NCBI GenBank assembly: GCA_029263395.1 | Contig: JAJCXO010000266.1 | Location: 1-51,216 of the forward strand | Reading direction: 5' to 3' | Length of the DNA stretch: 51,216 nucleotides | Source: Acidobacteriota bacterium | GTDB lineage: Bacteria > Acidobacteriota > Thermoanaerobaculia > Multivoradales > J023 | Shown here: positions 23,047 to 30,514 of the stretch, piece after piece | Position numbering within the stretch: position 1 is the first letter of the stretch | Layout of the letters: each line of letters opens with the position of its first letter | The notes under the pieces: generated by a model | What the model was told of the DNA's origin: nothing | Databases searched by the model: none | Seen by the model: only the letters and a program-made list of their open reading frames with translations | Translations under genes and position numbers: made by a program

Positions 23047-23509
23047 CGCATCCCCGCTTATTCTCCTGGCCGCCGCACAACAACTCTCCTTACTACGAGA
23101 GCTGGCCGAAGAAGTAGTGGTGCCAGCAGCGGTGCTGGGTGAGCTGGAAGCAGGCGAGGCGCGAGATCAGACCGCCGCCGCCGTTCGGGCAGCAGACTGG
23201 GTGACCTTTGGAGATCCTTCCTCTGTAGGCCAAGCGATCGCCGCTTGGGATCTAGGCGCGGGCGAAAGCGCAGTGTTGAGTTGGGCCAAGGAGCAGCCAG
23301 GCTTTACTTGTGTCCTCGACGACCGGGCCGCCCGTAATTGTGCCCGGGTCGTTGGCCTCCCCTGTGTCGGTACCCTCGGCCTCGTTCTCGCTGGCAAGGA
23401 AGCTGGTCTTATTCCGGCAGCTAGGCCAGTTCTGGAAGAAATGATGCGTGCGGGCTTGTACCTGGCGGGGGAAATCTTGGAGAGATCCTTGCGCGGCGCC
23501 GGTGAGTAG
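23030..23509 (+). CDS. PIN-like toxin, DUF3368 family
   Basis: 159 residues from the GTG at 23030, which overlaps the antitoxin by 17 nt; an in-frame ATG at 23000 would give an unusual leader. The PIN-fold pattern is VVNASPLILL (the first acidic residue is Asn, as in many DUF3368 members), ELEAGEARD, LGAGESAVLSWAKE and CVLDDRAARNCARVVGLPCVGTLGLVL. PIN proteins cut RNA. The pair is likely a plasmid- or island-derived stabilisation module. Confidence 0.8.
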   Translation: MKLVVNASPLILLAAAQQLSLLRELAEEVVVPAAVLGELEAGEARDQTAAAVRAADWVTFGDPSSVGQAIAAWDLGAGESAVLSWAKEQPGFTCVLDDRAARNCARVVGLPCVGTLGLVLAGKEAGLIPAARPVLEEMMRAGLYLAGEILERSLRGAGE

Positions 23510-23562
23510 AAGCTACGTCTCGAGTTTAGCCCTGCCTTCTCTCCGAGTGGGTGACCTTCGTT

Positions 23563-23655
23563 TGCCCTGGCGCAGGGCAGCGATGTAGAACGATAAGGCG
23601 GAGGGCTGAACCTGAAAATCAGGGTGTCGGTGGTTCAATCCGACCTAGGGCACCA
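23563..23655 (+). pseudogene. tRNA-like remnant (tRNA-Phe-like 3' half)
   Basis: From 23612 to 23655 the sequence looks like the 3' half of a tRNA-Phe: CTGAAAA (GAA anticodon loop), GTGTC, then GGTGGTTCAATC as T-arm, and an end GGGCACCA. TGCCCTG at 23563-23569 can pair with TAGGGCA at 23646-23652. The total of 93 nt is too long, the D-arm is not recognisable, the anticodon stem does not close properly and the T-stem has a mismatch. It is probably a decayed or rearranged tRNA, perhaps an old integration site next to the toxin-antitoxin pair. Confidence 0.4.
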
Positions 23656-23870
23656 CTCCCAGGGCCCCGCCCGATGGGCCCTTCCGGCCCCCAGCCCCTT
23701 CCACGATCAGTTGCAGCCAGGCGGGCGAGCAGCGGGGAGCTAGCTTGAGAAGAACGCCGTGAGTCAGCTTCAAGCCTCTCTGGTTCATCTGCAGGGGGTT
23801 CAAAGGAAACAGGGTGAGCGCTCGCCATTCGGTGAAGATCCCGGTCAGGGAGACTGAACGGTTGCGTTGC

Positions 23871-24875
23871 TCAACCCGTAGGTTTTCGGCATCGACCGAC
23901 GATCCGGTTGCTCAGCTTCTTTGGATCGTTGATCTCGCGGTAAAAGCGAGTGATGTATTTCCAGGCGTTGGCTCGCATTGCTGCGTGGGGTAATGAGGGA
24001 TCGGCGAAAAGCGATTCGAGCTCCGCATGCTGCGTGTTGAAGGTTGTGATGGCCGCGATTAGCTCGTTGTTGTGGGCGCAGAAGCCGCGATACTTGCGCT
24101 GAGTGACATCGCGGAGCCCGAGTGTTTTGGCTGGCACCGCATAGGGAGTGTTGATCAGGCCGGATTGATCGAAGTCGTAGGGTAGGAGAACGTGCGGCCC
24201 TGGCTGCCCGTTGCTTACGACGGCGGCGTTGTGGCAGCAGCGCTCGCCTGGGGGACCGCTTAGGGCGGACCAGTCGGTGTTGCCGGCCATGTATTGGAAC
24301 AGGCCGACTAGCGCAGTGTGGGTGGCGTCGAGGTCGGCCAGCCGCAGACGTTGGATATCCAACCACGAGGATCCGCTGCGTTCCGCGGCGACGCCGATAT
24401 CCTCGATGAAGTAGCCGAGGGCCTCGATGTCGCGACTGCTGCCATCGGTCTCTTGGTAGCGAAAATTGGCGAGGCGGACACGGAGGGCGGGTTCCGCGAG
24501 GTGGGTGTAGGCTCTGTAAAGTAGATACTCGAGCAGCACATGTCCCTCGAGCTCGGGGGACCGACAGTGGGTCACAATTCGCAGCGGCCCCGCCCCCTCG
24601 AAGGGCGTACCGAGGGCTGAGTCCAGCTCGATATCCAGCTTCAACGGCGGCAAGTCGCACTCCCGCCTTCGGCTCTTGCCATACGTTTTTAGCTTGATCG
24701 CGACGCTTCGGCCGTCCTCGAACGCGACGGTGGCGCTGACTCCATTGTCCTCGCCTGCGCCTTCGAGCAAGGTCATCAGTGGTGCTGAGATGGTCAGCTG
24801 GAGCATCTCGTGGCTATCGTAGAGGCCGGGCATTTCGGCTGCTGGTCCGGCCGCGGCGCTGGGTGCAGGTGTCAT
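23871..24875 (-). CDS. CotH-kinase-like hypothetical protein
   Basis: 334 residues from the ATG at 24875. Features recall CotH-type atypical kinases: a basic block AIKLKTYGKSRRRECDLPPLKLDI (59-82), EYLLYRAYTHLAEPALRVRLANFRY (116-140), a putative catalytic-loop N/D in GNTDWS (198-203) and a DFD metal motif in LPYDFDQSGL (231-240). CotH proteins phosphorylate surface proteins from outside the cell. Directly before the ATG the same frame reads LRRYLSVLAILGIVPC, a likely signal peptide, but no ATG, GTG or TTG precedes it before an in-frame stop; a CTG start is possible. The overlapping frame 23845-24660 is a shadow. Confidence 0.6.
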   Translation of the reverse strand: MTPAPSAAAGPAAEMPGLYDSHEMLQLTISAPLMTLLEGAGEDNGVSATVAFEDGRSVAIKLKTYGKSRRRECDLPPLKLDIELDSALGTPFEGAGPLRIVTHCRSPELEGHVLLEYLLYRAYTHLAEPALRVRLANFRYQETDGSSRDIEALGYFIEDIGVAAERSGSSWLDIQRLRLADLDATHTALVGLFQYMAGNTDWSALSGPPGERCCHNAAVVSNGQPGPHVLLPYDFDQSGLINTPYAVPAKTLGLRDVTQRKYRGFCAHNNELIAAITTFNTQHAELESLFADPSLPHAAMRANAWKYITRFYREINDPKKLSNRIVGRCRKPTG

Positions 24876-24998
24876 GCAGGGGACGATCCCAAGGATGGCT
24901 AAAACGGAGAGGTAGCGACGCAGTCTAGGTGCTCTGATATGACACAGCCTTCCGAAGTGTTGTTGGGGTGCGAGCTCGGGCCGCTCAGGGCGGATCGC

Positions 24999-26228
24999 TT
25001 AGGGAGTAGAAGGTTCTGGCCACAGCTGTTCGCTGTCGTCGACGTAGATCGCCCGCAGCTGATCTCCCCGGATCTCCAGGGCCGAGGCTTGGCCACTCTC
25101 ATAGACACTGGACAACATACCGGTATCGATGAAGAACACCTGACCATCGAAGCGGTCTCGAATCCGCCCCTTCGCCATAGTGGTGTGGCCAACCACCAGC
25201 CGTTTGGCGCCCCAGCCTTCGAGTACTCGAGTCAGGTCCGCGAGTGCTTCATCGTTCTTGGAGGTTGCGTGTCCACGGAAGAAGTGAGGCCCGCGATTGT
25301 TGGTGAGCAGCCAGCTGTTGTAGTCCGAAACACACGCGTAGATCCGACTTTGCTGCTGACGGTGGCTCCGTTCCAAGGTCGCGTTTCGGTTGCCACCGAA
25401 TTGTTCGATTTTCGCGAGCTCGGCCTGCAGCCAGCTGAGCCGGGCGGCACTCATCTTGACCATGTCGCGTGTGGTGGTCGTCGGCAGAATCAATCCGTCA
25501 CTAATCAGCATCGCCCGGCATCGATCGAGGCGTTCGAGCTCTTCGTTGATCTGCTGGTTGATGGTGGCTTCGTTGGACTCGGCGAACTCGGGGGCCAGAC
25601 CGCCATGCATGAACAGTATGTCGTCGATCCTGGCGATCGTCGGCAGCGACCGGAGCCAAGGTCCGTAGTGACCCTCGGGGCCGAGCGCCTCCTGATATTC
25701 CAGTCGGCCGACGGGGTGGCTTTCGAGCCACTCCGCCTCGGATTCCGCCGTGAGGCCGGCAGCGGTCAGCAGACTTTCCTGGCGCTTCGCCCAGCGCGCG
25801 TACTCTTTGTAGGCTTTCTGGCGGCGTTTCTCTGAGCCATCATCGACGAACGCATCGAAAACCTTCGGCGTGACGTCGGCTAGATCACCTCTCAAGTTGA
25901 AAACTTCGTGATTACCCAGCAGCACAAGCGCTCGGCCTCCCTGTTCAGTCGCCTGGTCTTGGAGCGACATCAACAGGTCCATGACCTCACGCAATTGAAC
26001 TCCACGATCGAGCAAGTCGCCGGTCTGCACCAACGTGCTAGCGCCGCCTATCCACCGGTTTTCGGCGTCGATCAACTCGGCAGTGCGGAGGATCGAAACC
26101 AATCCGTCGTAGGCTCCGTGAATGTCCCCAATCGCCACGATCCGCTTCTCGTCGAGGGCACGGACTGAGGATAGGGAGCCTGTGCCCATCAGGGCGAGCA
26201 GCATCAAGCTTATGATCGGTCGCTTCAT
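24999..26228 (-). CDS. Secreted PPP-type metallophosphoesterase (Shewanella-like phosphatase group)
   Basis: 409 residues with a signal peptide (about 1-24). The PPP signature is complete: GDIHG (34-38), GDLLDRG (70-76), GNHE (105-108), then MHGG and VGHT. These residues bind two metals and hydrolyse phosphoesters. The order and spacing suit the bacterial Shewanella-like PPP group, which act on phosphotyrosine or phosphoserine/threonine in related proteins. Secretion together with the adjacent CotH-like kinase candidate 123 nt downstream would make an extracytoplasmic kinase/phosphatase pair; that is inference. Confidence 0.82.
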   Translation of the reverse strand: MKRPIISLMLLALMGTGSLSSVRALDEKRIVAIGDIHGAYDGLVSILRTAELIDAENRWIGGASTLVQTGDLLDRGVQLREVMDLLMSLQDQATEQGGRALVLLGNHEVFNLRGDLADVTPKVFDAFVDDGSEKRRQKAYKEYARWAKRQESLLTAAGLTAESEAEWLESHPVGRLEYQEALGPEGHYGPWLRSLPTIARIDDILFMHGGLAPEFAESNEATINQQINEELERLDRCRAMLISDGLILPTTTTRDMVKMSAARLSWLQAELAKIEQFGGNRNATLERSHRQQQSRIYACVSDYNSWLLTNNRGPHFFRGHATSKNDEALADLTRVLEGWGAKRLVVGHTTMAKGRIRDRFDGQVFFIDTGMLSSVYESGQASALEIRGDQLRAIYVDDSEQLWPEPSTP

Positions 26229-26496
26229 CGTTCGTTTCCCCGATCAAGATGTTGGGATGCTGTTTGGTTGTTCATGGTCGCTCGTTTCGGGAGCTGTCGG
26301 GTTCAAGGTTGTTGGCTTGGCTGGCGGGCGTTCCGGTGAACTCGGGAGGCCCGCAGTGTATACCGCTGTTGCATTCTAGGTTCCGGCTATAGACTTGACT
26401 GGGACCCTAAGCTGGGGTGCTGCTTTTGGCAGCAACAAGGCCCTCGGGCGGAAAACGATCTGGACCGGCTACCCGGAAACAATGGAGGTCTGAACC

Positions 26497-26730
26497 ATGC
26501 CAGTACATCGTTGGGATGAGCTGAAGCGAGAGAGGCTCAACGAGCATCGTCTGCAAGAGATCGAGGACCAGGTTGCTGGTGAGGTGTACGAGATGAATCT
26601 CGCTCCGGTTCGCGATGTCCTTGACAAGACCCAGGTGGAGGTCGGCGAGGAGACAGGAGCGAGCTAGTCGGAAGTCCCGCGTTCCGAACGCCGCTCGCAC
26701 CACCTAGTGTCGAAACTCCGCTTGGTCTAA
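26497..26730 (+). pseudogene. XRE/HigA-like antitoxin broken by an in-frame TAG
   Basis: From the ATG at 26497 (GGAGG 8 nt upstream) the frame reads like the N-terminus of HigA-type XRE antitoxins: RWDELKRERLNEHRLQEIEDQV, then EMNLAPVRDVLDKTQVEVGEETGAS, and stops at TAG 26665-26667 after 56 codons. The same frame continues SEVPRSERRSHHLVSKLRL to TAA 26728-26730, matching the expected recognition helix and following segment of the family. TAG stands where most relatives have Gln, so a CAG to TAG change is likely. No toxin gene is recognisable upstream in 26229-26496. Confidence 0.65.
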
Positions 26731-27017
26731 CTTTGGCAGTCCGGCAGTGCAGAGAGCCAGTCCGCAGCCGAGTAGTTCTCGATCAGCATGTACTGAGAGA
26801 TCAGGCCATCAAGTCGTCCGGTCAGGGCTTCGAATGGGACATAGCCAGCGCCGAAGACGCAGTACGGCTCTTGTAGCAGGACATCGATCGCTTCCGACCT
26901 GCCCTGACGACCGAAGATCCAGCCGAGGCGAACGGTGTAGGTGGCGACGGAGGAACGACAGCTCTTTTCAGCCGCCGCGACGAGATCACCTTCTGGCGGA
27001 CCGAGGGCCAGCAGCAT
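26727..27017 (-). CDS. Hypothetical protein, possibly a truncated remnant
   Basis: 96 codons with protein-like composition (LALGPPEGDLVAAAEKSC, RLDGLISQYMLIENYSAADWL). A stop lies nine codons upstream of the ATG and there is no good ribosome site. Its 3' end meets the end of the broken antitoxin gene, and a 42-bp repeat array lies upstream. I recognise no family. It may be what remains of a longer gene. Confidence 0.35.
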   Translation of the reverse strand: MLLALGPPEGDLVAAAEKSCRSSVATYTVRLGWIFGRQGRSEAIDVLLQEPYCVFGAGYVPFEALTGRLDGLISQYMLIENYSAADWLSALPDCQS

Positions 27018-27080
27018 TTCGGCGATTGCGGCGCCTTATCAGGTCTGGAACTTTCAGTGAAATCTGTCCATCCCCCAAAC

Positions 27081-27308
27081 CCACGATCGAACGTCAATCG
27101 CACGTCCCTCACCGTCAGGAGAGTGCAATCCAGCGTAAATCGTGGTCTCTTCACCGTTGGGAACGTGCGATCGAGCGTGAATCGTGGTCTCCTCGCCGTG
27201 AGGATTGTGCGATCAACGCTCGATTGCGGTCTCTGCAGGCTCAGGATCGTAGGATTTACGCTCGATTGCGGTTTCTGGACGGTTGGGACCGTGCGATCGA
27301 CGCTCGAG
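27081..27308. repeat. 42-bp degenerate tandem repeat, about 5.4 copies
   Basis: Units begin at 27081, 27123, 27165, 27207, 27249 and, partially, 27291. Each starts near GTGCGATCGA, has ATCG or ATTGCGGTCTC in the middle and ends GG followed by two to four bases. The spacing is exactly 42 bp throughout although the units differ at many positions. It ends 9 nt before the secDF stop codon. Because 42 is divisible by three, all frames show 14-residue periodicity, which creates spurious ORFs. Confidence 0.8.
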
Positions 27309-27316
27309 CGGTCAAG

Positions 27317-29794
27317 TTATGGGCTCGTTACGGTCGCCTGGACGGCTGGGACGGATCCCCTGGTCTCACGTTCCAACGCTCGTACTGCCATCCCGCCGAC
27401 CACAAACAACGACGACAGAGTGCCGGCGATAGTGCCGACGATCATCACCCAGGCAAACCCTTCGAGGGGACGCAGGCCGACGATGAGGATGGCGATGGCG
27501 GGCACCATGGTCGACAGGCTGGTCAGGCAGGCTCGACTGAGGATGTCATCAACGCTGTCGCTGACCAAGTCGCGGATCGGCTGGCCTCGCTCGGCTGTGC
27601 GGTGGCGGTTGCGGACGTGGCTCCACAGCACCACAGAGTCGTTCACCGAATAGCCGATGACGGTCAGTAGGGCGGCCACGATGGGTAGGTCAATGGCGAA
27701 GTGGGTGTGGGCCAGGAATATTGCGATCACCACGATGTCGAGTACGACCGCCAACAGGATGCCGGTGAAGATCAGGCCGCGGGAACCGGCGGAGAGCGGC
27801 CGGGCCTTGCTAGTGGTGAGGGCGCCGTTGATCGGCCCTTGTAACACCACAAAGTAGAGGGCGAGCAGGAAGAACGACAGGATGAAAACCGACAGGCTGC
27901 GCAATAGACGCTGACTCGATACCCGGCTGTCGATCGAGGTGGCGCTTTCGAGGGTGACGGATTCGGCGGCCATCAGCTCGATGAGCTCTTTGACGGACAG
28001 CGGTCCCCAAGTTTCGGCGGTTGCGGAGTCGGCTGTTGTGGTTGGATCGAGATTGGCGTGTTCGTCACCTTGTAGAGCCACACCCAGGGTGACGAGGGAG
28101 CGGCCGTCAACGGGTTCGCCCAGCGTCTGGTGGCGAATGTCGACTCCCGGTAGACGGTCTTGGAGCCTGCGCAGTGCCGCGTCGGTGCTGGTGCCTTCTG
28201 TGCTGGCACTGCCGGTGTTGGCACTGCCGGTGCTGGTGAGGATCAACTGGGTGCCGGCTTCGAAGTCGCTGCCGAGCTCGAGCGCAGGAGCGCTAGCGGT
28301 GGGGCCAGCAACCGCCATCACCAGGGTGATCACAAGGCCCAGCGTCACCGCCGCACCGTACAGTCGACGCCCACGCAGGATGCCTGGACGGCGGCCACGA
28401 ATCCAGCCCAGCAGGTCGATGTTGGTGTCGGGTAACAGGCCGTGGGTGCGCTTCAGGATCTCGCGGGTGGTGAAGATGGTCAGCACCGAAGCGGCAATAC
28501 CGACAAAGATGAAGAGGGCAAACGAGCGCAGGCGTTCCCCGGTCAACAGCAACATCATCACCAGGGCGGTGGTGGCGTTGGCGTGGAACAGGACCCGGCC
28601 TTCCTGGGAGAACGAGTAGAGCCGGCCGATCCATCGACTCGGGCTGCCCTGAAGCTCGTCCGAGCTAGAGTCTCGAGCTGTTGACTTCCGGGAAGCGGAC
28701 CGAGCGAGCTTACGGTCCAAGGCTTCGAAAATCAGGATGAAAGCGTCCATACCCATACCGACGGACAACACCAGTCCGGCAATCCCCGCCATGTCCAGGG
28801 TGAGACCAAAAGCCGCCACCAAACCGCCGACGGCAAGCAACAGGAAGCCGAGGGAGAGGGTGCCCGCCAACAGGAACCAGCTGCGGTGGAAGTAGGCGAT
28901 GAGCAGCACTCCAATCAGCATCGCCAAGGACAGCAGCAGGGCCGAGAGCCCGAGGTCTTGGACTTCCTGACCGAGACTCGGTCCAATCGCGGCGAGGCTC
29001 TCCATGTTGAGTGAAATCGGCAGGGAACCGGAGCGCAACATACGAGCCAGGTTGTTGGCCTCTTCGACGGTGTAGGCGCCTTGCAACACCCCGTTGCCGC
29101 GAATCTGGCTTTCGATACGACCCGACCATTCGACGTGGTCGTCGAGCAAAATCGCCATTTCGCGCCCGACGTTGTCAGCGGTGAATTGGCCAAAAGCCTC
29201 GTCGTGGGGTGGTCGGAAGCGAAACGCGACCCGTGGAGCATCACCGGCCGGGTTGAAGTCGCCCGTCGGTCCGGTCTCGACCCGCAAATATCGAGCGTCG
29301 AGCATGTCGCCCGAAAAGATCGCCGGTTCGAGCTGGAGGGTGCGACCGGCATAGGCGTAGGCGTTGTCGGCAGCTGTACCGGCGGTATCGGCACGGAGAG
29401 CTGTACCCGTGTCGGTTTGGTCTACCAGCCGAAACGTCAGATGGTACGTTTTGCCGACTAATTCCAAGACTTGACGATGATCTTGGACGCCCGGGATCGA
29501 CACCACAATCGTTTCGTCGCCGCGCACCACCACGTCCGGTACGGTGCTCAGGGATCGGTAGAGGCGGCTGGCCAGCGTCTCCTTGGCGAGCTCGAGTAGC
29601 TCGCTACGCGGCACCGTGGCGTGGGTGTCGAGTCGACTGTCGAAGTCGGGGCGGTAGGTGACGGTGACGCCGCCCGCCAGATCGAGCCCGAGGTCAATTG
29701 GGGTCTCGCCGCGCATTACAGGGAGTACCAGAGCCGTCACCAAAGCGGCAGCAATCAACATCAACGTGAACGGGGGTCTTCTTTTCATTGCCAT
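27317..29794 (-). CDS. secDF: Fused SecD-SecF protein-export subunit, divergent
   Basis: 825 residues with about twelve membrane segments. The SecD half starts with GLDLAGG (36-42), has the P1 periplasmic domain, and in TM4 keeps D350 (GIAGLVLSVGMGMDAFILIFE). The SecF half (from about 465) has a diverged GSDFEAGT block and VIGYSVNDSVVLWSHVRN, where the usual Asp of VFDRIRE is Ser. SecDF uses the proton gradient to pull exported proteins through SecYEG. A cytoplasmic insertion (about 365-385, Ser/Arg rich) is unusual. No yajC is adjacent. This looks like an accessory or fast-evolving copy; a second, canonical SecDF probably exists elsewhere. Confidence 0.83.
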   Translation of the reverse strand: MAMKRRPPFTLMLIAAALVTALVLPVMRGETPIDLGLDLAGGVTVTYRPDFDSRLDTHATVPRSELLELAKETLASRLYRSLSTVPDVVVRGDETIVVSIPGVQDHRQVLELVGKTYHLTFRLVDQTDTGTALRADTAGTAADNAYAYAGRTLQLEPAIFSGDMLDARYLRVETGPTGDFNPAGDAPRVAFRFRPPHDEAFGQFTADNVGREMAILLDDHVEWSGRIESQIRGNGVLQGAYTVEEANNLARMLRSGSLPISLNMESLAAIGPSLGQEVQDLGLSALLLSLAMLIGVLLIAYFHRSWFLLAGTLSLGFLLLAVGGLVAAFGLTLDMAGIAGLVLSVGMGMDAFILIFEALDRKLARSASRKSTARDSSSDELQGSPSRWIGRLYSFSQEGRVLFHANATTALVMMLLLTGERLRSFALFIFVGIAASVLTIFTTREILKRTHGLLPDTNIDLLGWIRGRRPGILRGRRLYGAAVTLGLVITLVMAVAGPTASAPALELGSDFEAGTQLILTSTGSANTGSASTEGTSTDAALRRLQDRLPGVDIRHQTLGEPVDGRSLVTLGVALQGDEHANLDPTTTADSATAETWGPLSVKELIELMAAESVTLESATSIDSRVSSQRLLRSLSVFILSFFLLALYFVVLQGPINGALTTSKARPLSAGSRGLIFTGILLAVVLDIVVIAIFLAHTHFAIDLPIVAALLTVIGYSVNDSVVLWSHVRNRHRTAERGQPIRDLVSDSVDDILSRACLTSLSTMVPAIAILIVGLRPLEGFAWVMIVGTIAGTLSSLFVVGGMAVRALERETRGSVPAVQATVTSP

Positions 29795-29980
29795 GGCCTA
29801 TCTCCTCACGGGGATGGGAGTCCCCGGTTTGATCGGTGGATCACCGGCGCACGTCACGGCGTGCGGGTGTGTCGAATCCAGCCTCGGGAGGCCGCGAGCC
29901 GTGCGAAGCCGTAGGCGGCTTCTACGCTGCGGCGGTCGTAGCCTGGAGCGCCCCGAGCATCGGGCTCCAGGCAGAGGCGA

Positions 29981-30355
29981 TCAACAGAGAAAGGCGCAGT
30001 GGCTGAGATAAAGCGGTGTCGAGCGTGCCGTCGGTGCTGCCCGGCGTGCGATCCTAGCCGCAGCTGCGAGGCGAAACGAATGGACCCTAGGCGCGGTGTC
30101 GAAGACCGCCGAAGTGGACCGTTCACCCTTACCAACAACCGCTAGCGGCGAGACAATTTCGGGCGGTATTCCATCGCCAGACAAGCCGCCGGGAGCTTCG
30201 TTCTGTGGCGCGTCGAAGTGCGCTGCTTGCTGGACTCTGGCATCCACCTCTGCGTCGATCGCAGAGGCTTTGGCGTCACCGGTCAGCGCGCTGCTCAACA
30301 GCACGATCGCCAACAGGCCAGTCAAGAGGCCGGGTAACAGGGTCTTCACTCGCAT
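29981..30355 (-). CDS. Small secreted protein of unknown function
   Basis: 124 residues starting at the ATG at 30353-30355, preceded by GGAAAG at a suitable distance; in-frame ATG at 30364 and further upstream starts are less well placed. A signal peptide (MRVKTLLPGLLTGLLAIVLLSSALTGDAKA) is clear. The mature part is hydrophilic and ends TPLYLSHCAFLC, with two Cys in the last five residues. It precedes secDF by 186 nt on the same strand. No family recognised. Confidence 0.5.
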   Translation of the reverse strand: MRVKTLLPGLLTGLLAIVLLSSALTGDAKASAIDAEVDARVQQAAHFDAPQNEAPGGLSGDGIPPEIVSPLAVVGKGERSTSAVFDTAPRVHSFRLAAAARIARRAAPTARSTPLYLSHCAFLC

Positions 30356-30514
30356 CCTTGCCATCTTTCCAGGGTACGGCGAGGTGGGAGTAGTTGTCAA
30401 CTCACTGCGCACGACAACTCAGTGGGCACAACGTGCCTCTGACTAGGGCTGGACAGCACGGTCGGTGGGATGAGCCAGCGCCTTCAACTCGGGTCAAAGT
30501 GTTACAAATAAAGG

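Noticed and set aside
23845-24660. 271-codon minus-strand ORF rich in Arg and Pro
   Set aside because: It is a shadow in another frame of the CotH-like gene, which has better composition and motifs.
26400-26496. Remains of a toxin gene upstream of the broken antitoxin
   Set aside because: One frame has a weak GVLLLA-type stretch reminiscent of a toxin C-terminus, but the match is too short to claim.
27081-27308. CRISPR array
   Set aside because: Units are directly adjacent and degenerate; there are no conserved repeats with unique spacers and no cas genes.
26747-27670. 307-codon plus-strand ORF with 14-residue repeats
   Set aside because: Its repeats come from the 42-bp array, and more than a third of it is antisense to the clearly real secDF gene.
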